A stretch of 64,000 bases of DNA from Pyrrhosoma nymphula (Eukaryota; Arthropoda; Insecta; Odonata; Coenagrionidae): positions 32,171,614 through 32,235,613 of the forward strand of contig OY754334.1 in the NCBI GenBank assembly GCA_963573305.1, given 5' to 3'. Positions within the stretch are counted from its first letter, which is position 1. Each line of letters opens with the position of its first letter. The notes under the pieces are model-generated. The model was not told the origin of the DNA. It worked only from the letters and a program-made list of their open reading frames with translations, and ran no database searches. The translations under genes and the position numbers were made by a program. Below, piece after piece: positions 27,101 to 39,100 of this stretch.

Positions 27101-30100
27101 GTTTGTGACTATATATGCTGAGTGTTCTGGAATAGTTGTACCTGATGATGACGTGCTACGTCGAAACCCAGGTCGTTTACAATAAATAAATGTGGAATCA
27201 CAAAGTTACTGCTTGCCATTCAATATCTAAGAACTTATCTTTTGCTGTTAACCCTAGAAAACTGGCTCTCTTTTAATAATTTCCTCCTTTAATAATGTCC
27301 TATCCTTTCATACCTCTTTTACTTCTCTTACAATCATGCATTGCATGCATCATACACATATGTATCTGTTTCCTTTATTCGACCCTCATCTTTTCTCTCA
27401 ACATGGTTACAAAAAACAAAGCACACTCCTTTCATATATGTATGCCCATTACTAGAGCATCCAATGCACATTCTTACATCACCCACTCATTTCAATCCTA
27501 TCTATCCTACTTTGCCCACAAACAAATATCACATCAGGAACCCCATCCCCATGGCATTAAGCTTATCTAATGATTATCCTGACATGCCCAGGTTTTGCTG
27601 CCATGTAATAACATCGGGAGGAGAACACTTTTGTACAATGCGATTTTCCCTTCCCTAGACACTCATTCCTAGATATGCTCCACATACTACCAACAACTTT
27701 CCTACAGGTATTCACACACCTTATCATCTCTTCACCTATCCTTCCATCTTTCGCAAACATTTGGCCAAGATACACTAAATCGCGCAATAGTTCAATTATT
27801 TCTTCATGTATCCCCATCATGCTATCATTTTTACCCTTCTCTCTATCAAACACAACTACTTTGGTCTTTGACGCACTAACTCGCTAATTCATAATTCTTG
27901 TTGCTTCACAGAAGTTATACCAGAGTCCCTGTAAACCCTGTGGGCTCCCAGATAGAAACACAGCATCATCTGCATACAATAGAACTCACACCTTAATATC
28001 TCCTACCATTTCACCGACCCTATCCCCGCACATATCTCTTAAAAATTTTATCCATAAAAACATAGAACAGCAATGGTGACATAACGCATCCATATTTTTT
28101 TCCTGTGTTATTTCCAAGCAGTCATTCAAGAACCTATTAACTCTTGCATTACTATTAACACAGTCTATACAGTCGCGTCATGCCATGTAATTTTCCCTAT
28201 ACAGACTTGCAGCGCGCCGATGCAAGCGCCTCTAGTAGTGAACGTGTATAACTACTTTCATTACGGTGTAAATGAAGCTAACTTTTGCTCACTTTCGCCA
28301 ACATTTGCACTGCCTTCTAAACATTTGATTTTTGCGGGTAATGCTTTATGTTAACAGCTTTTCCATCCTCTTTAAATTATTGTAATCTCGTTCAGAGCAC
28401 CGATGTGTCACAATCGTTCGCGGAATAAATGGTCCGTTCAATGGTTAGACATTTCAAAGGAGCAAAACTTTCTTCAATTTTTGAAATATGTACAGAGTAG
28501 TTTGTCACCCCAGTCTAGCACTTATGGCTTATGACATAACGTACGTCTGTTCTGACTTTTTAAGTGGCATAAAGACAAAATAAGAAGCACATGAACGGGT
28601 ATTTATTGAGGTCACTATTACATTTTTGTATTTGCTGTGAGGAATGAAAAAACAAAAGGATCGATGGAAATATACTTTTTCACACATTTAATTCAAATCG
28701 GTAACCTGTATTATTCACCTTTAAGTATTTTTTGTACATTCCATTTTTGTAGCTAGAGAGACCCTGATTTTTTCATTTCAAATATAAAATAAGGACATGC
28801 ATTCCTTACAAAGATTCTATTGAGCAAATGTTTCACGTGAGCTGCATCTTTCTGGAAGGGGCATTTTGTTTGATTCGCAAATCACATTCCCATAAGACGC
28901 GCTATTTGCTTTAATTAACAACAAAATAAGTATTACTTATCAATGTTGATGAGCATTCCTCGAAAAAGGAATTCAGTTCCTCACTGCACAATATAAGACT
29001 GAGGAAATTTCACTACTTTGAAAGTTTTTAAAATATGTTAATAAATTTTTTCCTCGGATATTATCTTCTATTTTCATGAGGAAGTACCTACATTCACAAT
29101 AATGAAGTGATAGCAGTTTTCTCAGAAAATAGCCCAAAAACATATATCATTCACAAGAAATCATGTTTTGACCAACCACTTCTTTCAAGCTATCAAGGAT
29201 TGCTTCCTGGCTATCGAATACTTGACTTCCGCAGGAAGAATTAGGCTTCAGAAACGATTTAAACACCAAAGATTGACATAGGAGTAGCCTTGTAGCGGAC
29301 AACAGAGAAAAATTCTCCAAAAAGTCTCGTTTCTTGTTTCTTGACATCTTTCTAAAGTGCTTTGGTTCTCAGCTCTTTCCAAATATTTTGCAGAGAGTTG
29401 ATATTTAGAAGCCAAACTTCAACAAATTTTACCTTGTATGTACTTATTATCATTTCCTTAGTGGCCAATTAACCTGATTGACCCCAGTCAATTTTTCATT
29501 GCCTCGAGGGCTTCAATGTGTTCATATTCATCTGTGGTAGTAACTATCAGTGTCGCAGCTGAAATAATGCCGTGGGAGTTGGAAATATTGGATAAATCAT
29601 CAACGTTTTTACACATTTTGGTGTTTCCAGTGACTGAACAGGCATTAATCCACAAGAAATAAGAGTGCTTATGGCTGATACTTCTGTAGAATGACGTAGT
29701 ATATGTGGTGAACTGGCCTTCCATTTGGAGAAGACGGGGAGTTAGTAGTGGGAGTTACTGCTTTTATAAACTATGGGCAAGTCTGACTGTATTCTTAGAA
29801 TCCAGGGAGAACTATTCACAAACGACCTCCGAAGAGATCAACACTCTAATTCCACTTTTTAATAGATGGAAACAATCATATTAAATAGGTCATTCCTGTA
29901 ACTATTCAGCAAATGAGGAATATTTTAAAAATAGTATAATTTCCTGCATAAAAATCTAAGATAAATCAGTTGATATTTTAATTGACTTACGCATCAGAAC
30001 AAAGTTTGAACCCTGGTCATTCACACATGTCTTCACGGTAAACGCTGGTTTAGAAAGTATTTGAAGAGTAGTTTTGAATAACTTTTGAAAACATTTGTAT

Positions 30101-33100
30101 TTTACAGACTGGCAGGAGAAATAGATACCCTATAGGCTTCCTTAAGTTATAAAACAATCCCTTTATCATTAGCAGTAGAGCTGGACTTGTTATGTTACTG
30201 CTTCTGAAGAAACCCAAGTCCTCTAAGTCACAGACATAATCTACACTATTATTGTACGACAAATGCCGCACAACTGCTATTTTATCTATGCTCAAACTAA
30301 CCAACCTATGGTCCTATTTCATGTTCTTTGTCTTCTCTTTAAAAAGCATAAACACTCTTAGATCCAGGCTACTTTTGGTATTTATTCCCTCAACTTACTG
30401 TTGCTACATACAAACAGAGGATAGATTAAAATGTTCGGAAAGAATGTGTAACCTTAAGGCACAGTCTAAACTAATAAAAGAAATAAGATCAGGTTTAAAT
30501 TTGTGGAATTCCATTTTATAACAATAAATAAGCACCTGGTGATGATGCACATGCATTGAAATCCGGTTTTTGCATAATTGTATTGACCAAAATTGTGGAT
30601 TTTAAAAGTTTTATTTATTGTTATACACTGTCTATACTATTTGTTTAGACTGTGCTTAAGGACTGCGATACAGGAGACTCAGTGAAAAACATTTGGTATC
30701 ACTGAACTTATGAGATCCATGACCACGAAATATATTCCCTATTAATTTCCAGGCAAAAGGTTTAAAACAGTTTTTGGCTCTATCTTTCACTTCCGCAAAA
30801 TATCTTGCATCTTTAATTACCCTGACCATCTCTTACCTACCACCAGTACATCTCAATCTACTCTTAATTTGAAGAACTGTTATGTTATTCCTCAAACAAG
30901 AAATCTAATCTCTTACTCTCTTTAGTGAGTTCTTAATTTCCTGGTTTCGAACTATAGACATACAAATAAAAATTTCTCACTCATTGGATGATCCTGTTGT
31001 AACTGTATATCAGAGCAAAATGTGTCATGATTGGCAGAAATTGGGTGAAAATAAACATGTTAGTAACGCTAAAAAAAGCTATCGAAGGATACTTTCTTTA
31101 TATATAAGAGGAGATTGGTATCTAGAGTTTTTCCTCGGGAAGACTGTCTTTCTGGCAGATAACTTCCGTTGAAAGCTTATTAGAGACGGATTATTGGGTA
31201 TATCAAATATTATGAGGACAGCGGTTAGCATCAATCTCTTTTTATCAACTGGCTGTCTTCAAAATGCCCCGAACAGAGCAAATAATTTTGTGCACAAGTA
31301 AGCGGCATTTTTCCCGTTTCAATCTTTTCTACGGCAATGGGTGACCCATCGTATGCACGGGTAATGATCATAATAAATTACATTAGCGTGTTAAAATAAA
31401 AGAATTAGAGAGCGCTCACGTTTTGTGAGCTTCAAAAATATCAATAGCACCGACCAACCTGTAATGATACTTAGGGAATCGGAAAAAATGACACTCCTGA
31501 AATCCATTTCCGATTTCTGCTGCAGTATTATTTAATACAAATTAAATGTGAAAACACTGTACGCAGTCGCAGCACTCAGCACACAGTCTCAATCAAAGCC
31601 GGTATGGCATCCTAAGTACGGTATTGTATCGCGAGATTGAAATACAGGATGAGTTTGAACGGTTGTTTCTAATACGCTTGAACTGCGTTTTATTCTCACT
31701 ATTTCCTTTTAACGCAATTAAATCCTAAAAGGGGAGATATTATAAAATATTATCTACAAAAGGAATAATACCATTACATCACGAAGAAGAAAATAGGTTC
31801 TAGTTCCAGTGCGTGCAATTGTATGTACTCACCCCACATTACGGTAGTTATACACGTTCGCCGCTTGGGGCGCTACTAACAGCTAGCTGCAAGAATTGTG
31901 CCCGTCTTGTCGCGACTGTATAGACTGTGCTATTAACATATATTGCCTTCATAACATTCAATAACTGCTCATCCACTCAATAATCCATTAAAACCTTCCA
32001 AAATTATTTCTATTCACCCTGCCATATGGTTTCTCTAAATCCGCTAATGCACAATATAATTTTTTCAGATGTCATAGGATTTTATGCTGCAAAAAATTAA
32101 TCTGTTGTACTTCTCTGTCGATACCTTGGCCAAAAAACATGAATATAAAAAAACACAGCAGTGAGAAATTTCTTAACTGTAACTCTGCCACCTGGAGTTC
32201 CAACGCTTATGTATTTCATTTTTCTAAATCTTGGTAAGCAGAACATACTCAAAATAGGGAAAACAACATTGCAATGCTATAATAACTTGGAGATCTTGAA
32301 AGAGAGATATTTTATTTGTAAGAATATAGCATAGTTTGAGCTGAAATAATCCAAGTCACAAAATACTTTTGCAATGTTACTTATGAATATGAAAGAATGA
32401 AATTAATTAGGCAATCTGTTGGCACTAAATAGTATTAATTCCATAACCAAATTTTTAAGACATTTTTTAAGTACCTACACAAAATAAAAGCAATTGGACT
32501 TCTAACATTTTAGAAGATGAAGAAGACTATTTTTTATAGAAAAAGTGATTTAGTGTGTGTAGCCAGAAATACACAGAGTTGATCTCCTGGACATTATCAA
32601 CCAACTTATCCCCCAAACTCTTCAATACATAATGAAAAAGATGCAAGCAACTGCATAACACAAAACACTGAAGTTTAGGATACCTCGCTTGGCTAATTTT
32701 GGAATGATATAGGCACTGTATTTGACGATGTATAAGATGCATGGGCATAAGACACACATTTTTTATCTGGAAATAGACAGGAAAAAAAGATTTTACCATC
32801 CACGAAAAAGCTCAGCACTGAAAAAAAGGCAGTAGACCATTTTGGGACTATGTAGAAGGGTCTTTGTAAAAAATTGTTTCAATGGAGAAATATTTCCGTA
32901 ATATTACCATAATACATTTTTATTTTTGGCAAAGTCATTATAAGTATGTCATAACTGGTGTCGGAGTAATATATCTTACATTTGGAGATCATTTTGCCTC
33001 ATTTTACCAGGTATTTCATAGTCATATATGGCTAAGGTAAGACGTTGATATACTGCACTTTGATAACGCAAAGGCAACAAAATTGATACACCATATATTT

Positions 33101-36100
33101 CTGAATATAAGTCCCTCATTTTCGGCCAGACATCACAAGGGCAAGGGGGTCTATTGTTGAGCATGAAAAGAGAGAACCACTGAGAAATTCCAAGGCTAAT
33201 AGTCCAAAATAGCAGAAAAAATAGATAGTATTGTGCTTAGTCTTATGTTCGCTGATTTAGTTCGTACGGTTATTGCTCCTCATTTGTGTATCATCAATCA
33301 CCCATCCATTCATCCCTCATTAGCAAGTAAGAGTGTGTATTTTGTGCAAAGTCAAATAAATGTTTGTTTTTTTGGTAAGTGCGAGTCGTTTAACTCCCTG
33401 AACACGGTGAACCGCATCCATCTCAATTCAGACCTGCTCACCGTCACGGTTGTAGGGTACAGCGTCCAAACTGCGAAGGCCCCCCACCGAGTAAAGTAAT
33501 ACAATTAAGTCCACCCACTGAGTAGCCTGACCACGTTTTGTGTGGCATCCTTATTGCTCCACATGAGGAGCGGGACTTTCCATCCTTCCCCCAGATAGAC
33601 ATTCTTTCCGCCGCAGTAGAAGCAGGGTAGGGGAAGAGGGATCAGGGAGGAGGGTAAGTTCTTAACGGGGACGAAATAGGGGAGGGTTCGCAGAAATCTA
33701 AATAGTGCCCGGTATCACGAGGTAGCGAATTAGAGAGTTGCCCACCCACGCGTGCAAGTGCAAGAGCAGAAAGTGCAAGAATAAGAGAAAAACACATTAA
33801 CCTATGCACACCATGTAGAGATAACAATATGTATTATAGTGAAATACATGAAAAACAGGTTGGTTTTGAACCTTTTATTGAACATAAATCCTAATCTAAC
33901 CAATGGGTTATGACCACTAGTGCTACACCACGGCCCCCAGCATACCTACCAATAGCAGAAATGGGGACAATTCAAATAGAGCATGTTTCCACATGCTCTC
34001 ACTAGCTGAGACCAAAACTTGAAGGCGAGATAAAGAAGATACCCTTCAACAAAAGCAACTCCTTTGCCTTCGTGCGCATGATGTAAAAATCATTGCAGTT
34101 GTGGTTTCTAATGACTAGATAAAGTAAGGAGCAACATTGTGTTTGTATAAGTGGTGAAAGTTGATGTTTCTTAACAGAATTTCATGTCATTTTTATGTAC
34201 AAAATGAATAATAGATATTTGATGAAAATTCAGAAAAATGCTTCATTTGTGATGTCCATGGACATTATGTACTCGATTGTATTTCAAAGTCTGTGTGACT
34301 TAGGTGGAACAGGAGAATTTTTCCTCATGTTGCTTCACATACTTTACTTCACATAGCTCTCTTTTCAAGGTCCTTTAATTGTACTAATTTTTTCTTCTGT
34401 ACAGCGCTTGAAATTTTCTTAAATTATAGAGGCTGAAAATGTAGTATCGTAAAAAAAATTGTTTTCGGTCGAGTTCATATTTCAGAAATATCTACAAAAT
34501 CTTTTTCCACTAACATACAGAAGAACCAAGTTTCTGAACCATGTGTAAAATACTTGAAAATAAGACATGCTCAAGGCTTTCATTCAATATCACCTAAGTG
34601 TCAAGGTATCACCATTGCAATGCGACTGTATAATACCAAATTTTATTTCATACACGACATTCACATCAGAATGAAGGCACACTCGCTTTGAGCATTAGAA
34701 GATAATTTTCCTTCATCAAATGAAACAGTACAAGCTTTGATCATTGTAAAGCTTTTTTTAAGGATTGGTTTGTGTTGACTTCTATGCCCAAATTTCTATT
34801 TTATTCTAATTTAAATTTCTATTTCTTATTTATTCTAATTTAAATTTCTAAGCCCTAAGGAGCAACCTCCTCGCATGCCATGTGGCCAGCAAGCCTGATC
34901 ACAGGGGGTATATGGCAAGGATGCACTCTTTGTTGTGTGAGATGTATCCAGAACACCACCACATATCGCAGCAGAATCTGCACGATTATGCCAACCACCT
35001 ACCAAAACAGGAAACTCTTCACCAACCACAAGATCAGAGGAATACACCACCGGGCAGATCACCCTCCCCGACACAGGCAGCCTCTCCACCGCCTGGGGCA
35101 AGAACGGCATTCATTTCAAAGTCTCTGTCAAATGGGGAGGAAGCTAGTCAGGTAGTCTATGAACTAGGATCACGGTTATTAAGCACAATAAACTATGATG
35201 AAGGACAAACTAGGCAGAGAGACATCCACCGAAAGATTTCTTTGTGGAGTAACCACCTACATCAGTTGAATGAACTCATTGACGAAATCCTGACAGAAAT
35301 GTCGGGCCTTTGGACGGTCAATTGTGTGGTCTAAGCTGCTGCCCAAATTATGGCTCACTCCCAAAAGAACGCCTCTAGGGATGAAAAATCAGGAAAAAGG
35401 CTAGAACCGTTGGAGGCCAAGATCACAGAGGTGCAACAACAGGTGTCAAGAATTCAGTGTGTGATGGACATCACATCCGGGTGAACTTTTACTTCCGAAG
35501 TTCGGAATATAGCTCTTATACAACTCCTCAGTATACCTCAGATCACACGCTGAATAAGTGCATGCTGCTTACCATTAAACAGCACACGATTGATAGATTA
35601 CGGGCACTCACCACGGCCTTGAAAAAACTCCTCAAGAGGAGTAGGGCCATAAGGGATAACTACCTTTCTCCTTCAACAGTCCCGCCTCTTTCGACCACCT
35701 CCGCCTGTCATCGAATCTCTCCCACCCGTCCAAGAGGTTGAAAATTTCTGGAAGGATATCTATGAAACATCTAAGCCATTCAATGAAAGCACTCTAGACA
35801 TAGGTCTCTTTAAAGAGTTAAATGACCGCCACCTACAATAAGTGGATGGGCCTCCTTCAGTTACAGAAAGCGATGTGAAGTAGGCCTTCTCTGGAAAGAG
35901 AAGAAATTCTCAGCCCAGGAATGGATGCCATGAACAACTTCTGGTGGAAGAAGTTTACTTCCACCCACCAACACCTCGCCAGAACCTTCACCCATAAGCA
36001 TAAGGTCTTCCATTTGTTCTACATGGATGACCTGAAGCTTTATGCTTCTAATGGGAAAGACCTTCACATTGCCCTGGACACCGTACTGGAATGCAGTGAG

Positions 36101-39100
36101 GCTATAGGGATGGAGTTTGGATTGGAGAAGTGTGCATCCATCCACCTGGTGAGAGGAAGATTTTCGGAGAACAAGGAAGACGTGTAACTAATTGACTGGA
36201 GCATCATTCTTCACCTTGAGGAAGATGACAACTATGAATACTTCAGCATTCCCCAACGCCGAATGCAGGAGGTTGCAGCAGTGAAGGAAAGGTTTGCCAC
36301 CAAGTACAGACAGACTCTCAGGAAAATCTGAGCTGTCTGGCAAGAACAAGGCTCTTGATACAAACATGTTCGCAGTTCCTACACAGCTGTACACCTTCGG
36401 ATGCATGAAATGGAATGTCAACAAGTTACAGAACCTCAATATGGGAACGAGGAAGATGATTACAATCTTTTGAAGTCTTCAACCGAAATCTTCCATCACC
36501 AGATTGTATCTCCATTGCAATGTAGGTAGTAGAGGACTATTACATCTTGAGTGTATCCAAAACAGAGTTGTCCTATGTGCAGCATGCCGAGAGTTAAAAA
36601 GCAGGGACCACCTGCTCAATCTCTTGAGAGAGCACAAGAGTGTGGGAGCAGAGGCATTTCTCTTTCAGAGCAGCAGACAAACCGGTATGGACTTCGACCT
36701 GTCATCCAACGTTCAGAATTTCTTACATTATCTTAGAGTCAACCCTAAAATCCACTTGTTTTCATGCCAAAGTGTCCTACACCAAGATGCCCCATGCCAA
36801 AGTGGGCCTGCGCTGAAGTCTCATGCCAAGACAGCCGCACCAAAGTAGCTGCACCAAGGTGGCTGCACAAAATATCCTAGACCCATATGCATGACCCCAA
36901 CGCAGCAATGTAGCTATCTATCCGATGGGTGCCGGATGTGGCTGCAAATACTGCCCAACCCCTCCCGAAACTCTGGCCATTATGGCAATGAAACCTGATG
37001 CTTGCCGGGGATTCGGAGGGGAATTTACAACAGTAACAACATAATATTAATAATTCAATTTGGAGGGGGGCTATAATCAGACAAATACATTAGAAATCGA
37101 CCCTATTACTGTTGAGACACAATAATATTGGTTATAATAAAAACCACAACATCATTTGAGTAAATTACAATATTTTGGCAAAGGTTGGGTATAACAAAAC
37201 ATCTGGAGCAAAATTTACCAACAAGACCTGTTGACAAGACAAGTTGGGCCTGCTTAAAGACTCTTCTTTGCATGTAAAACACGCGGGTGATTTTCGAGCC
37301 ATTACTTTTGGGAATAAGGTGCGTCTTATATGCCGTCAAATACAGTAGCTATTTTCGTTTACAAAGCTGGAATTGGGAACTCCCATTCAATCATGTCATG
37401 AAAAAACCCCAAGAAATAAGCAAAGATATGAATTTTCATGCCAAAGTTCAGCAGAAAGTTCCTTGGATTTTTATATATATTTAACAAATATTTCACACTT
37501 CCAGGGTTTATATCAAAGGAAGCGAAGCTTGAAAATAAATTTAGGTAGCTTTTCTTTCATTTATTCAGTTCTATGCATTCACAGGTTGAAGAACCCTCCT
37601 ATGGAAAACATATGCAAATAATGTAGAGCATTGCACATATTAAAATTATAACAACACTCCACTTTCATAGTTTCCATAAAAAAATATACCCTAGAGAGAC
37701 TTGGTTTTTGGGTCTTCGTCCGCATCTATCCATATTCTTCTGGACAATATTTTGCCGGTGTTCCAGCTGGCTTCTTCAGGTCCGCTGAGGTGTTGATGCA
37801 GTCATTCGTCCATTTATTTATGTTCCTCCGTTTTTGCACCTTCTTTTGTCAACAACTTGGCCTTGTTGACGTCAACTGTCTGAGGGCTCCTTCCACTGGT
37901 GCCTGGCGAAAAAATCGTGAGGACCCTCTGCAAGCACAATGTGACGACGAGGTTCAAGTGCGTCACAAAATCCACAGACATCCTCCTGAACCTCAGGGAT
38001 CACCTCCCAGAAGAAATGTTCCGAGGAATTTACCAAATCGAGTGCAGCTGCGGCCATTCCTACATCGGACAGACCTCCAGAGCTCTGAAATGTCGGCTCC
38101 AAGAGCATAAGAGGGCCGTGAAAAATGGACAATTCCACCAGTTAGTGGTCACCAGTGGAAGGAGCCCACGCACAGCACTGACATCAACAAGGCTAAGTTG
38201 TTGACAAAAGAAGGCTGCTACTTCCCTAGACTCATACGGAAAGCGATCGAAATAGCAAAAATACCCCATAATTTCAACTGAGAAGATGGCTACACTCTCG
38301 CTTACTCATAGAAACGAGTCTTCAACAGAAGGGAAAAATCAGAACATACCTCTGCCCAAAGGCACAAAAACGGAGGAGCATGAATAGATGGATGAATGAC
38401 TGCATTGACACCTCAGCAGACCTGAAGAAGCCAGCTTGAATGCCGGCGAAATATTGTCCAGAAGAATATGGATAGACGTGGAGGAAGACCCAAAAACCAA
38501 GTCTCTCCAAGCCAAAGACTCCACGGAAGCCTTCACAAAAAAATAAGCCTATTTATACAGAGGGTACTTAGCCATGCAGGATAAAGAACATAAAATTACT
38601 TGGGTCCAAACTAACTTAGATTATTTGCATGCCACATTCAGTATAACCAGCAATATTATCATTCCGCATTTAAACTCATCACATATTTTTTTAAATTCTA
38701 ATACGCAAAGTTTGAAGTATTTTTTATTTGAACTATTAAAGAGGCAAATTCAAGAGGCACATTAAAGGTCCATGGCAATCAGCCATCAACACTCTAGAAT
38801 TATGCACAAGACAAAAATCAACATTCATGCCTAACACAAAATTGTAAACTCATATTTCACAGTACTAGATCAAATTATCACAACCCCTTTTGGGGTAGCA
38901 GCCTCTGCACAATTCTTTCTTGGGCAACCAGAAAACCTGATATGTACTTTTTCTAAGTAATTCCAAAAAGCTGTCAGTGACCGCTCAGTTCATGTATTCC
39001 TTCTCAGCTCCAGTTCAGGGTCTTCAGAACAACAAATGATGTTCAAAAAAGATTGCACAGAAGCCATCCAAAAAGGTTTAGTTAATTTTGCCCAGGTCTG

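Larger units (their letters stand above)
22317..27227. mobile_element. Two-tailed Penelope-like element, interrupted by piggyBac
   Basis: Two 3' halves of the same Penelope-like retroelement face away from each other, meeting near 23668 in a short AAAG-repeat tract. The left half reads on the minus strand, the right half on the plus strand. Both end outward with the same tail (hammerhead, then aataaataaatgtggaatca, then caaagttactgcttg). The outer limits are symmetrical: atattgaatg / cattcaatat. Near-matching aagaactta occurs outside both ends (22271 and 27231 area), a possible target duplication. Inverted, truncated arrangements are well known for Penelope-like elements. The right arm was later split by piggyBac (24148-26881). 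Confidence 0.85.
37690..38530. mobile_element. Second two-tailed Penelope-like element
   Basis: Same architecture as the element at 22.3 kb but a different family. The left arm (37690-37905) is an inverted copy of the right tail (38140-38530); shared blocks include aggcttcttcaggtc-type, ttgttgacaaaagaagg and accagtggaaggagcc. Between them 37899-38130 encodes the endonuclease linker and GIY-YIG domain (VTTRFKCVTKS, EMFRGIYQIECSCGHSYIGQ, TSRALKCRLQEH). A frameshift or deletion follows after NGQFHQL. Confidence 0.82.

Noticed and set aside
36504..36848. Independent small gene
   Set aside because: It is the post-RT block of the R2/R4-like LINE relic.
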